A stretch of DNA of 64,000 nucleotides from positions 62,001 through 126,000 of the forward strand of contig NZ_SNXC01000010.1 of the NCBI RefSeq assembly GCF_004362145.1, read 5' to 3'. The translations under genes were made by a program, and so were the position numbers. Under the pieces are notes generated by a model. That model saw only the letters and a program-made list of their open reading frames with translations, was not told where the DNA came from and made no database searches. Within the stretch, counting starts at the first letter, position 1, and every line of letters starts with the position of its first letter. Origin of the DNA: Marinomonas balearica. Lineage in GTDB: Bacteria > Pseudomonadota > Gammaproteobacteria > Pseudomonadales > Marinomonadaceae. Of this stretch, positions 43,832 through 52,461 are shown piece after piece.

Positions 43832-45154
43832 ATGGCGACGTCGATAAATGGATTAAACGATACAACAAGTAAGCTGTTGAGTGGAAACAGGCAAAATTCT
43901 GGCAGCACGACGCAGTCGACGTCCTCGAAAGGTGCGACTGTGACGGGAGATGAATACAGCCCTGCGTCTGGCGCGACTCGTGCTATGGGCGTTGTTCAGC
44001 AGAGGGTACAAGTTTCATTTTCAGAAACGGTGACTTATGCCTCTCAAACGTCATCATCGAAGTTTGAGACAGATTTCTCTCCAGAAGCGGTATCGAACCG
44101 AATTTTGGGTTTTGTCGGCGGTTACATGGAAAAGCTCAAGAGTGAAGGTGTTGAAGATGAGCGCCTCAAGTCGGTGTTGGAGCAAGCAGAAAATGCCATT
44201 GCGAAGGGTATGGAAGACGCAATGGGAAAACTCGAAGATTTAGGCTGGTTAACTCAAGATGTTCAGGCAAACATTGATGAAACAGACAGTTTGTTAGATG
44301 AAGGCCTCAACGCATTGCGTGATACTTATTTTGGAGCACCAGCAGAAAACGACGATGCGACTCTATTAGACAGCTCTATAGACGCTCAATCTGCTAGTTC
44401 GATTAATCCGCAAGCAGAAATTAATCGAATTTCTCGCAACTTTGCAGAAAGTTACTCTCGTACTCAATCTTCAGAGATTGAAATTAAAACCGCAGAAGGA
44501 GATACCGTAAAGCTGAATCTGTACGCGCTTCAAGCAGCGGCACAAGGTGAAAACTATGAGGTATCTGAAGACGGGTTGAATTTCCAGCGCTATGAAAGTT
44601 CAACCAGCGGCTTTAAATTTGAATTTGCTGTAGACGGAGATCTCAATGAAGAAGAGCAAGAGGCGATAAATGATCTTGTTAACTCATTAGGTGATATCGC
44701 AGATAACTTCTTTGATGGTGATTTAAGTTCCGCGTTCGATAAAGCGCTCGAAGTGGGGTTTGACACAGAGCAGCTCTCTGGTTTCAGTATGAATCTTAAA
44801 ATGACTCAAACCTACCGCGCAGCACAGGCAACAAATGCTTATACGAATACAGCGGATCAAGGTCTTGGGGCGTCACTAAAAGAGCCGCTAGCGGAGTACA
44901 AGGACTCGTTACTCTCAGCCGTTGAAAAGTCTTCAGAGTTGTTTGAAAATTATCGTGATATTGTACAGACGAGCTTAGAAAGTATGTTTGAAATGCGCCA
45001 AAAGGATAAGGCCGATGAAAGCGATTCTAAAGAATCAAACTTACCCGACTTCTTCTCGTTCCAACGTTCTTTAATTGAAAAAATGGCGGATTCAATGTTT
45101 GGAGCGCACGGTGATGGATCCACCAGCAGCAGTGATGTGTCAGAGGATAATTAA
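43832..45154 (+). CDS. DUF5610-like protein of unknown function
   Basis: 440 residues, acidic and serine-rich, with no signal peptide or membrane segment. The opening is low complexity (SGNRQNSGSTTQSTSSKG), followed by a helical region about 85-180 (FSPEAVSNRILGFVGGYMEKLKSEG, AIAKGMEDAMGKLEDLGW) that resembles DUF5610, and a second conserved-looking region NLYALQAAAQGENYEVSEDG. The architecture recalls flagellar or secreted hook-like proteins, but nothing proves this. TCGGAGG precedes the ATG. Confidence 0.7.
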   Translation: MATSINGLNDTTSKLLSGNRQNSGSTTQSTSSKGATVTGDEYSPASGATRAMGVVQQRVQVSFSETVTYASQTSSSKFETDFSPEAVSNRILGFVGGYMEKLKSEGVEDERLKSVLEQAENAIAKGMEDAMGKLEDLGWLTQDVQANIDETDSLLDEGLNALRDTYFGAPAENDDATLLDSSIDAQSASSINPQAEINRISRNFAESYSRTQSSEIEIKTAEGDTVKLNLYALQAAAQGENYEVSEDGLNFQRYESSTSGFKFEFAVDGDLNEEEQEAINDLVNSLGDIADNFFDGDLSSAFDKALEVGFDTEQLSGFSMNLKMTQTYRAAQATNAYTNTADQGLGASLKEPLAEYKDSLLSAVEKSSELFENYRDIVQTSLESMFEMRQKDKADESDSKESNLPDFFSFQRSLIEKMADSMFGAHGDGSTSSSDVSEDN

Positions 45155-45214
45155 TAGACAACCACGTTACATAAACAGCGTTTTACAGTTTTTAATGGGG
45201 ACAAGGAGGTTTCC

Positions 45215-45715
45215 ATGTATTCAAAACGGGCTTTTAGCCTATGGGAAGTACTGTGTGTACTGCTCATCCTTTCTTTTATGATGGCATCTACTGCCACCAC
45301 AGACATGTTGTCTTACTATCAAAAGTGGTCAGAACGGCAGCAACTCTATCAAGCTAACCGACATTTGCTCAGTGCCATAGAGTTGTCGCGATCCTTGGCG
45401 TTACAATCAAAGTTATCGGTTACATTGTGCGGTGGAATATCGTGTGATGGGAACTGGTCAAATGGCCTCTCTATCTTACGAAACAGTACCCCATTGCCAT
45501 TTAAAACATGGCTTTTTCCAGATTTTATTCAACTTCAATGGCGTGGTTTTCCTGCACGTAAAGCGGCAATTACTTTTTTGCCAACAGGGATGTCAAACTT
45601 TCAAAATGGCTCCTTCTACTTGTGCTTTAGAGGGGAGAAACGAAAGCGAGTCGTTGTCAATAAAGCCGGTAGAGCATACGAAGACCCTTCTTTTGTAGGA
45701 GGAGATCAATGCTAA
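45215..45715 (+). CDS. GspH/FimT-family minor pseudopilin
   Basis: 166 residues. Class III prepilin start: basic leader MYSKRA then FSLWEVLCVLLILSFMMA, with E5 present and alanine instead of glycine at the cleavage site. The middle (SAIELSRSLALQSKLSVTLCGG) and the FLPTGMSNFQNGSFYLCF end match FimT-like proteins. GGAGG precedes the ATG. First gene of four overlapping minor-pilin genes, probably priming type IV pilus assembly at the inner membrane. Confidence 0.85.
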   Translation: MYSKRAFSLWEVLCVLLILSFMMASTATTDMLSYYQKWSERQQLYQANRHLLSAIELSRSLALQSKLSVTLCGGISCDGNWSNGLSILRNSTPLPFKTWLFPDFIQLQWRGFPARKAAITFLPTGMSNFQNGSFYLCFRGEKRKRVVVNKAGRAYEDPSFVGGDQC

Positions 45716-46056
45716 AAAGATTCAAGGTAAGACTCTCTAAGCGACAATGTCGAGGATGGGTTTTGTTGGAAATGGTTCTGAGTCTAGCAATGATCGCATT
45801 TTTGTTTCAACTGTCAAAAACGTTAATTGAAAATAGCGGAACGCAAGTGAATGAGACGGTGTTGAAGCAACGTCAGATAAACCTAAGGAACTTTAGTGAA
45901 AGCTATTTTCATATTCTGGGTAGTGAATTTGTTGGAAGAGCGACTCAAGAGGTAGGGCACGTGTCTAACGTGTCTTTACATTCACCGTTCCCAGAATGTT
46001 CGCGCTGTACTGGGCCGCAGTTTGACCTTTGGGCAAAGCGAGCAAGCACACAATGA
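45709..46056 (+). CDS. PilV-like minor pseudopilin
   Basis: 115 residues. Leader MLKRFKVRLSKRQCRG then WVLLEMVLSLAMIAFLFQL: glycine at -1 and E5 are right for prepilin peptidase processing. The remaining domain is short with a CSRC pair near the C-terminus. It overlaps the FimT-like stop by seven bases and the next gene by four (ATGA), indicating translational coupling. The PilV label is by position and size, not strong similarity. Confidence 0.75.
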   Translation: MLKRFKVRLSKRQCRGWVLLEMVLSLAMIAFLFQLSKTLIENSGTQVNETVLKQRQINLRNFSESYFHILGSEFVGRATQEVGHVSNVSLHSPFPECSRCTGPQFDLWAKRASTQ

Positions 46057-46919
46057 GGCATTTTAAAAAAGGCTTTTTATTAATGGAAGTTGTGACAGCC
46101 TGTTTAATCTTAGGAATATGTTTGTCCATAATGGTTCCGATACAACGATTTCTAGTCCATTCACAATCTAATCAACAGAATCACCTAGCCAAATTTCAAA
46201 AGCGTAGGATTCTCGAAACCCAATTTGACGCCCAATGGCGTCGCATCGGAAAGTTTGGTTGCTCAGGTTTATCTCGATCGATTGTTATTGGTTCCGAATC
46301 TAACTTTCCTTTAAGTAATAAAGCATCATTGTTTGGTTCAGATTGGTTAAGTGGTGAAGACGTTGGGCAATGCGTCGCCGAGTTTCACGGAGAAAGCCAT
46401 CGATTGATTGGAGAATTCTCTGACTGCGCAGTGGGAAATAGAACCCAATACAGGCTTGATGTGTGTTCCGGTTCATCATTGGTTAATATGATGCCAGACA
46501 ATACAGGTCGTTTTAGTATCGCTCTGCCCGTTAGTCTAACCGAGGCTAGCGGGCTTATTGCAACATCCGAGCTGTCAGTTTGGTATCTTGCAAAGAGTCG
46601 ATCAGGCTTAAATGGCTTGTGGAAAAAATCCGATGCCAACAGGGTCGCTCAAGAACTGGAAGCAGGCATCGCATACATCGCTTTTTATCCTTTGTTGGAT
46701 ACTAACGGTGACGGACACGCTAATCTGATAACGAGGGAATATGGCGTATTCAGTACAGATCAACTTATAGCGGTATGGGTTGAATATATATACCTCTTTG
46801 GACATTGTGCTGGCTCGGCGCCTCATATTGACTACAGGAGTTTTAGGTCGAAAAACTGGTCATATCAACCTTCATGTGAAGCGCTTGGAGGCTATTTACT
46901 GCCCGTAGGTGTGACATGA
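46053..46919 (+). CDS. PilW-like minor pseudopilin
   Basis: 288 residues from the ATG that overlaps the previous stop (ATGA). Leader MRHFKKG then FLLMEVVTACLILGICLSIMV with E5. Body has several cysteines (FGCSGLSR, DVCSG, SCEALGG) and the LDTNGDGHAN stretch that resembles a calcium-type loop. Size and order match PilW of minor-pilin operons. Ends with an ATGA overlap to the next gene. Confidence 0.8.
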   Translation: MRHFKKGFLLMEVVTACLILGICLSIMVPIQRFLVHSQSNQQNHLAKFQKRRILETQFDAQWRRIGKFGCSGLSRSIVIGSESNFPLSNKASLFGSDWLSGEDVGQCVAEFHGESHRLIGEFSDCAVGNRTQYRLDVCSGSSLVNMMPDNTGRFSIALPVSLTEASGLIATSELSVWYLAKSRSGLNGLWKKSDANRVAQELEAGIAYIAFYPLLDTNGDGHANLITREYGVFSTDQLIAVWVEYIYLFGHCAGSAPHIDYRSFRSKNWSYQPSCEALGGYLLPVGVT

Positions 46920-47314
46920 AGAGAACAAAACGTGGCTGGTTTTCGGCCCCTGCCATCCTATTCACTTTAATGTTATCAGCGTTGCTTGTTTCTAATTATC
47001 GAGAAATTCTAGACATAAGAGTGTTATTTTCGAAAAATGCAGAGTTTGATCCCAATATAGAGTTAAGTTTTTGGCGCATTATTGTAAAAGAGCCTTCTTA
47101 TCCAAGCCCATGTGGGTCGTTTTGTTTGCTAAAAACAGTTCAGTGGAAAGAACGACAGGTGCTAGGTTGGCGAATTTGGTTTATCCGTCATTATGTTGTT
47201 AGCCCGCAAGGTGAAACGGTTTCACGCAGCTGCTTTACCCAAGATAAGAAAGTGGTGCGTTGTATCTGGGAAAGAAACCGCACACAATTAGGCAGTGCGC
47301 GGATAACTCTCTAA
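46916..47314 (+). CDS. PilX/GspK-like minor pseudopilin
   Basis: 132 residues. Leader MKRTKRG then WFSAPAILFTLMLSALLVS. There is proline, not glutamate, at position 5, as in tip pilins of the PilX/GspK kind. The C-terminal part has paired cysteines (PCGSFCLL, SCFTQ, VRCIW). Overlaps the PilW-like gene by four bases. No PilY1 or PilE gene follows; the next gene is on the other strand. Confidence 0.7.
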   Translation: MKRTKRGWFSAPAILFTLMLSALLVSNYREILDIRVLFSKNAEFDPNIELSFWRIIVKEPSYPSPCGSFCLLKTVQWKERQVLGWRIWFIRHYVVSPQGETVSRSCFTQDKKVVRCIWERNRTQLGSARITL

Positions 47315-47330
47315 TGAGCGATTGAAACAA

Positions 47331-47576
47331 TTAATCTTTCTTAAATTGAGATAAATGCTCCTGAGAGCAAAAGAGGTTGCCTTTGGCATCTTTAATTAAG
47401 TCAGATTCAGGGACATAAATGCCGCACTTTGCGCATGGTGTCATATTTTCACCGGGCTTCGACTGACTGCTTTTCGCGTTTTTCACCTTCTGTTGGTTCA
47501 GGTATCGGTTGATTTGGCGATAAATCGTCCAACCAATAAAGAAAATCAGAAGAAAAAGTATCAAACGTACGATCAT
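47331..47576 (-). CDS. PP0621-family small membrane protein
   Basis: 81 residues from the ATG preceded by TAAGG. One N-terminal membrane helix (MIVRLILFLLIFFIGWTIY), a basic linker, and a C-terminal metal-binding-like motif CAKCGIYVPESDLIKDAKGNLFCSQEH. This C-x2-C...C arrangement is typical of the PP0621 family, of unknown role. Converges with the pilin operon and diverges from nadE. Confidence 0.85.
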   Translation of the reverse strand: MIVRLILFLLIFFIGWTIYRQINRYLNQQKVKNAKSSQSKPGENMTPCAKCGIYVPESDLIKDAKGNLFCSQEHLSQFKKD

Positions 47577-47649
47577 AAGCTTTACCTTACTTAGGCAATT
47601 CCACGACAATATAGTCTTGGTTTAATAAAGTGTAACGAGTAACCACAAC

Positions 47650-49287
47650 ATGACCTTTAGAGTTGCAATGGCCCAGCTTGATATGCTGGTCGGTGATATA
47701 AAGAATAACACAGAGTCTGTAATCAAAGCTGCTAATGAAGCACGCGACCATCATCAAGCAGATGTTGTTGTTTTTCCAGAGTTAACTTTAACGGGTTACC
47801 CGCCCGAAGATCTACTACTTCGACCGAGTTTAGACCGTCGAATAGAAGAATCAATTCAAAAAATTCTAAATGAAGTACATGACATTTATGTCGTCGTTGG
47901 TTATCCACGTCGAATTGATGGCGATTTATTTAATTGTGCTGGTGTAATACATCAGGGGCGTTTACTTGGAGAGTATTCTAAGCAGAAGCTGCCTAACTTC
48001 AAAGTTTTTGATGACAAACGTTATTTTGAAGAGGGCTGTGAGCCTCTTATCGTAACGATCAAGAATGTAAAAGTGGGCTTAAGTATTTGTGAAGACATCT
48101 GGCATCCTGACTCAAGTCTTCAAGCAAAAGAAGCGGGTGCAGAACTCATTCTTAATCTCAGCGCTTCGCCTTTTCATATTGAAAAAATGGGCGTTCGAGA
48201 GCAGCTACTTCATAAGCGTGCGACTGAAACGCAACTCCCTATCGTTTTTGTAAACTATATGGGGGCACAGGACGAACTGGTTTATGAAGGCGGCTCGTTT
48301 GTCGTCAATGCGCACGGTGAAAAAGTAAGTCAAGCTCCTTGGTTTGAAACGGGTATTTATGCAGTTGATTTTAGTGTTGATGAAACACGTGATCAAAAAG
48401 TAGTGCCTGTTCCTTGTTCGATAGCACCTGCTTTGAGTATTGAAGAAAGTGTATATCAGGCCATGGTACTTGGTCTTAGAGACTATATAGAAAAAAACCG
48501 TTTTAAAGGCATCGTGCTTGGTTTAAGTGGTGGGATTGATTCCGCCCTTTCGCTCGCTGTTGCGGTAGATGCCATCGGAGCGGAGCGCGTTCAAGCTGTT
48601 ATGATGCCTTATACGTATACTTCTTCTATGAGTCTTGAAGATGCAGAAGAAGAAGCACAACTCTTGGGTGTAAACTACAGCGTTTTGCCGATTGAACCTA
48701 TGGTTTCAGCGTTTATGAAAACGCTAGAACCTGAGTTTGAAGGGTACGGTAAAGATACAACAGAAGAAAATTTACAAGCCAGAACGCGAGGCGTTACCTT
48801 AATGGCAATTTCTAACAAGAAAGGCTATATGGTACTTACTACGGGCAATAAGAGCGAAATGGCCGTAGGCTATGCGACGCTATATGGCGACATGGTGGGT
48901 GGCTACTCGGTGCTTAAAGATGTCTTTAAAACGCTGGTATTTAAATTGTGTCGTTACCGTAATACGTTAAGTTATGTAATTCCGGAGCGTGTCATCACTC
49001 GTCCTCCGTCTGCAGAACTTGCGCCTGATCAAGTTGATGAAGACTCATTGCCTAGCTACGATGTATTGGATGAAATTCTGCATCTTTATATCGAAATGGA
49101 TATGAGCGCAGAAGATATTCTGGGCTTAGGTAAATTTGATAGAGAAACTGTTTACCGAATATTGAGATTAGTGGATCTCAATGAATACAAACGACGACAG
49201 GCACCAACGGGTGTACGCCTTACAGAGCGCGGCTTTGGACGGGATCGCCGTTATCCAATGACAAATGGCTGGCACATCGGAGAGTAA
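47650..49287 (+). CDS. nadE: Glutamine-dependent NAD+ synthase
   Basis: Last step of NAD synthesis: deamido-NAD to NAD. 545 residues in two domains. N-terminal nitrilase-type glutaminase with catalytic glutamate (FPELTLTGYPPEDLL), lysine (QKLPNF) and cysteine (LSICEDIWHP). C-terminal synthetase with the ATP loop VLGLSGGIDSALSLAVAVDA, TTGNKSEMAVGYATLYGD and a terminal RRYPMTNGW. It is the ammonia-channelling type and is fully intact. Confidence 0.96.
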   Translation: MTFRVAMAQLDMLVGDIKNNTESVIKAANEARDHHQADVVVFPELTLTGYPPEDLLLRPSLDRRIEESIQKILNEVHDIYVVVGYPRRIDGDLFNCAGVIHQGRLLGEYSKQKLPNFKVFDDKRYFEEGCEPLIVTIKNVKVGLSICEDIWHPDSSLQAKEAGAELILNLSASPFHIEKMGVREQLLHKRATETQLPIVFVNYMGAQDELVYEGGSFVVNAHGEKVSQAPWFETGIYAVDFSVDETRDQKVVPVPCSIAPALSIEESVYQAMVLGLRDYIEKNRFKGIVLGLSGGIDSALSLAVAVDAIGAERVQAVMMPYTYTSSMSLEDAEEEAQLLGVNYSVLPIEPMVSAFMKTLEPEFEGYGKDTTEENLQARTRGVTLMAISNKKGYMVLTTGNKSEMAVGYATLYGDMVGGYSVLKDVFKTLVFKLCRYRNTLSYVIPERVITRPPSAELAPDQVDEDSLPSYDVLDEILHLYIEMDMSAEDILGLGKFDRETVYRILRLVDLNEYKRRQAPTGVRLTERGFGRDRRYPMTNGWHIGE

Positions 49288-49319
49288 GCTCTTTTCGATT
49301 TTTGGTTGTGATACAGATC

Positions 49320-49363
49320 GAAGCAATAGCGTTACGAAAGTTCGAGGACGCTATTGTTTCTTC
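49320..49363 (+). terminator. Terminator after nadE
   Basis: GAAGCAATAGCGT pairs with ACGCTATTGTTTC (one G-T pair) around a 15-base loop, followed by TTC. It lies about 32 bases past the nadE stop. Confidence 0.65.
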
Positions 49364-49652
49364 ATTCATTGTTCATACTCTTCCTTATTTATGATTCGCA
49401 TTAACACAATGCGACCTGTTTAAGTCGCTGTTTTATACCCAAACTTAGTTACGACTTGCTACATTTCCTCTTATCGCAAAAACAGACTAATTGCCCCAAT
49501 ACTTCTATACTGATCTTTATTGTCAAAACGTGTGGCAAGCTTTCTCGAGGCTTTCTGCCATGGCTTATTTAAAAATTGATATTTAAATCAGCAAGCTGTT
49601 CACTGCAAGGAAATGCGATGTAATACCGTACAGCGCTTTTTGGAGGTGTATT
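49364..49652. other. Remaining intergenic before the GGDEF-EAL gene
   Basis: With the terminator, the gap 49288-49652 is 365 bases. I see no gene, repeat or clear promoter; it ends with GGAGG six bases before the next TTG start. Confidence 0.5.
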
Positions 49653-52169
49653 TTGGGGAGTTTGTACCCATTCACGATTGAGTCTGACGCTGGTCTTCTC
49701 GCGTTAAAGCATTCGTTAGACTCAAAAGACGAAGCTTACTTACTGCTTGCCTCAACGCCAGAGTCCTACCAGGTGACATGGGCAAGTCGTGCTGCGTATG
49801 AAATATTAGATTTTTCATCGGGTTCAGCCCCATTTATATTCATTGATTGTTTCGCCCATGAATATGAGCAGAGCATCAAAGAGTTTGAAGAGGGTCTACG
49901 AGCACGTTCATTTGACCAAACTTTGACGTTGCATGGCTTGGGCAAACCGACGCTCGATATTATGCACATTCCGTTTAAAACCTCTGCAAGTGAAGAACGG
50001 TTTCTTTTGCAGATGACCGTGAAAGATACCTCTAGTGACACCCAACGCAAGCTTGAATCTACTTTATTGTTTGAGAACGTTGCCGAGCATTCCCATGATG
50101 TTGTCATTCGATACGACTGTACTGGGCGTCGAATGTATGCCAATAAAGCGTTTGAGAAGGTAACGGGGGTTACGATCAAAAATGCAATCGGTCGTACTCC
50201 ACGAGAGTATTCCGGAGTTGGCGCCTCTGCAGATTACATTCAAAAGCTGGTTGAAAGTGTTGTTAAAACTCAAACATTTGCTGATGGAGAGTTGAGCCAT
50301 CGTGCTCCCAATGGGACACGAAGTATATTTGATTTGCATGGCATTCCTGAATTAAGCAGCAAAGGTGAAGTGGAGTCAGTAGTATTAATTGGGAGAGATA
50401 TAACTGATAAAAAACGTACCGAAGAACAAATGCGCCTAAGTGAATCTCGATTTAGAAGCCTTGTAGAGAATTCACCGGATTTGATCGCTCGTTTTGATGC
50501 TTATTGCCGTCTTCTTTATGCTAACCCTGTACTCGCTAGAATGTCGGGAACGCCCTTTATTCATTTTCTCGGCTTGAACTTTACAGACATTGAACGCCAC
50601 ATTTATACCAAGCAAGAAGAAATCCCCAAACACGTAGAATCTCCTATTGATGAAAGTATGCGACAAGTGCTTAAACGGAAAATCGGCGTGGAGATTGAAT
50701 ACGAAATTCCGAGCCTTTCTGGGTCTGTCAATTGCCTTGTTAGTCTGACACCTGAGTTCGGTGAACGAAATGAGCTTGTATCAGTGCTCGTTGTCTGTAA
50801 AGACATGTCGGAAGTTAAGCGGTATCAAGAGCAAGTTCGTTACTTGTCTTATCATGATTCGCTCACTGGATTACCGAACAGAGCAACCTTCCTTAACGAT
50901 GTGAGAAAGCGATTAATCGTTAAAAATAATGTAGCGACGGTAAAACTCGGATTGATTGTTTTGGGGTTAGATCATTTTAAAGGTGTCAATGACAGTTTGG
51001 GTTATGAGTATGGAGATTTAATTTTACAAGGTTTTTCTAATCGACTAAGAGATATACTTCCAAAAAATGCGATTATCGCTCGTTTAGGCGGCGATGAATT
51101 CGCGGCTTTATTACCTACTATCCCAGACAGAGAAGAATTTGTGTGTATGGTCACCAATATCAGCGGAGAGCTTTCTCTTCCGATTGGAATTGGTTCAAAA
51201 GAAATGTCTATTTCGATCAGTACGGGAGCCTGCCTGTATCCCGATGATGCGTTTGAACTCGACAGTTTAGTACGTTATGCCGATTCTGCGCTTTATGCTG
51301 CAAAACATGAGCAGAGAGGCTCGGTTCGTTTTTATACTCCAGAATTGACCAAGCAAGCGCAAGAGCGTCTTCAACTGAGAAATGATCTTCGAAGGGCGCT
51401 CGATCAGCGAGAATTTGTTCCCTATTATCAGCCAAAATTCGATTTGCTCACCAACGAAGTGTTAGGTGCGGAAGCACTTGTAAGGTGGAACCATCCAGAA
51501 AAAGGTTTGATTTCTCCATTTGAGTTTATTCCGGTTCTTGAGGAGATGGGGTTGGTTGAAGAGGTGGACATGATGATGCTGGATATGGTGTGCGGGCAAT
51601 TAGAACAATGGCAGCATTTAACCGACAGAGGAGGGAAAATCGCCGTTAATTTTTCAGGATTGCAGTTTAAGTATGAAAAACTCTTGGAAAAAGTCGTTGA
51701 AACGGTCGAATCGCACAACCTTACGCCTAAGGTTATTCAAATAGAAGTGACTGAAGGAGTGTTGCTGGAGCATCATGATCTTTTACCCTTGGTATTCAAA
51801 GACTTTAAAGCGCTTGGGTTTTCTATCGCGCTTGATGATTTTGGAACCGGTTATTCATCACTTGGGTACTTGTCCAAATATCCGATAGATACTTTAAAAA
51901 TTGACCGCTCTTTTGTGAATAATATTAACAAAAATGAAGCGGACGACATTCTAATTAAAACCATCGTGTCCATGGCGCAAAATTTGAAGATGGATGTAGT
52001 CGCAGAAGGCGTTGAAACGAAACCACAGGCTGATTGGTTAGCGTCGATAGGGGTGAGAATTGTGCAAGGGTATCTTTTTGGACGACCTATGAGCTCTCAA
52101 AATTTTGAAGCATTGTTTTTACATGACGATGGAATTGTCAGCAACGAGATTCAAACGTCTGAAGGGTAA
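49653..52169 (+). CDS. PAS-GGDEF-EAL cyclic-di-GMP protein
   Basis: 838 residues without membrane segments. Two or three PAS modules (about 20-130 weak; 140-255; 265-390), then GGDEF about 400-565 (RLGGDEFAAL intact) and EAL about 575-825 (AEALVRWNHPEKG, EVTEGVLLEHH, DDFGTGYSSLGYL, KIDRSFV, VAEGVET). Both active sites look complete; no RxxD inhibitory site is seen five residues before GGDEF. It could make and cleave c-di-GMP, with net direction set by the PAS signal. TTG start, supported by GGAGG six bases upstream. Confidence 0.93.
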   Translation: MGSLYPFTIESDAGLLALKHSLDSKDEAYLLLASTPESYQVTWASRAAYEILDFSSGSAPFIFIDCFAHEYEQSIKEFEEGLRARSFDQTLTLHGLGKPTLDIMHIPFKTSASEERFLLQMTVKDTSSDTQRKLESTLLFENVAEHSHDVVIRYDCTGRRMYANKAFEKVTGVTIKNAIGRTPREYSGVGASADYIQKLVESVVKTQTFADGELSHRAPNGTRSIFDLHGIPELSSKGEVESVVLIGRDITDKKRTEEQMRLSESRFRSLVENSPDLIARFDAYCRLLYANPVLARMSGTPFIHFLGLNFTDIERHIYTKQEEIPKHVESPIDESMRQVLKRKIGVEIEYEIPSLSGSVNCLVSLTPEFGERNELVSVLVVCKDMSEVKRYQEQVRYLSYHDSLTGLPNRATFLNDVRKRLIVKNNVATVKLGLIVLGLDHFKGVNDSLGYEYGDLILQGFSNRLRDILPKNAIIARLGGDEFAALLPTIPDREEFVCMVTNISGELSLPIGIGSKEMSISISTGACLYPDDAFELDSLVRYADSALYAAKHEQRGSVRFYTPELTKQAQERLQLRNDLRRALDQREFVPYYQPKFDLLTNEVLGAEALVRWNHPEKGLISPFEFIPVLEEMGLVEEVDMMMLDMVCGQLEQWQHLTDRGGKIAVNFSGLQFKYEKLLEKVVETVESHNLTPKVIQIEVTEGVLLEHHDLLPLVFKDFKALGFSIALDDFGTGYSSLGYLSKYPIDTLKIDRSFVNNINKNEADDILIKTIVSMAQNLKMDVVAEGVETKPQADWLASIGVRIVQGYLFGRPMSSQNFEALFLHDDGIVSNEIQTSEG

Positions 52170-52186
52170 TGGCATAATCGCTTACA

Positions 52187-52228
52187 CCCTTCACAAGCTT
52201 AGGACACAAGACTACAGGCTCAACGAAC
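52187..52228. repeat. Degenerate third copy of the REP-like unit
   Basis: The sequence resembles the TTCGACAAGCTCAG part and the spacer of the following two copies with several changes, so the array may once have had three units. Confidence 0.45.
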
Positions 52229-52314
52229 ATTCCTGTTGCTGAGCCTGTCGAAGCCTAGTACTTAGTTAGAGGCTCCAATCCCCTTCGACAAGCTCAGGGA
52301 ACGAGGTTGCAAGT
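52229..52314. repeat. REP-like palindromic repeat, copy 1
   Basis: CTGAGCCTGTCGAAG at 52239 and CTTCGACAAGCTCAG at 52283 form an inverted pair with one mismatch, flanking CTAGTACTTAGTTAG. The same motif is a widespread bacterial intergenic repeat. Copy 2 starts 105 bases further on. Confidence 0.8.
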
Positions 52315-52332
52315 TCACGGAGCGAGACTACA

Positions 52333-52419
52333 ATTCCCGTTGGCTGAGCCTGTCGAAGCCTAGTACTTAGTTAGTGGCTCCAATTTCCTTCGACAAACTC
52401 AGGGAGCGAGGTTGCAAGT
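52333..52419. repeat. REP-like palindromic repeat, copy 2
   Basis: Near-identical to copy 1 (only a few changes over about 86 bases), in the same orientation, at a 105-base period. It lies between the GGDEF-EAL gene and dapA, which converge, a common location for such elements. Confidence 0.8.
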
Positions 52420-52461
52420 ATACTGAGTAAAGAAGCAAAGTCTCGTCAGTTTGTTATGTAA

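Noticed and set aside
52229..52419. Tandem repeats as a possible CRISPR array
   Set aside because: Only two good copies, units of about 86 bases and no variable spacers of constant size.
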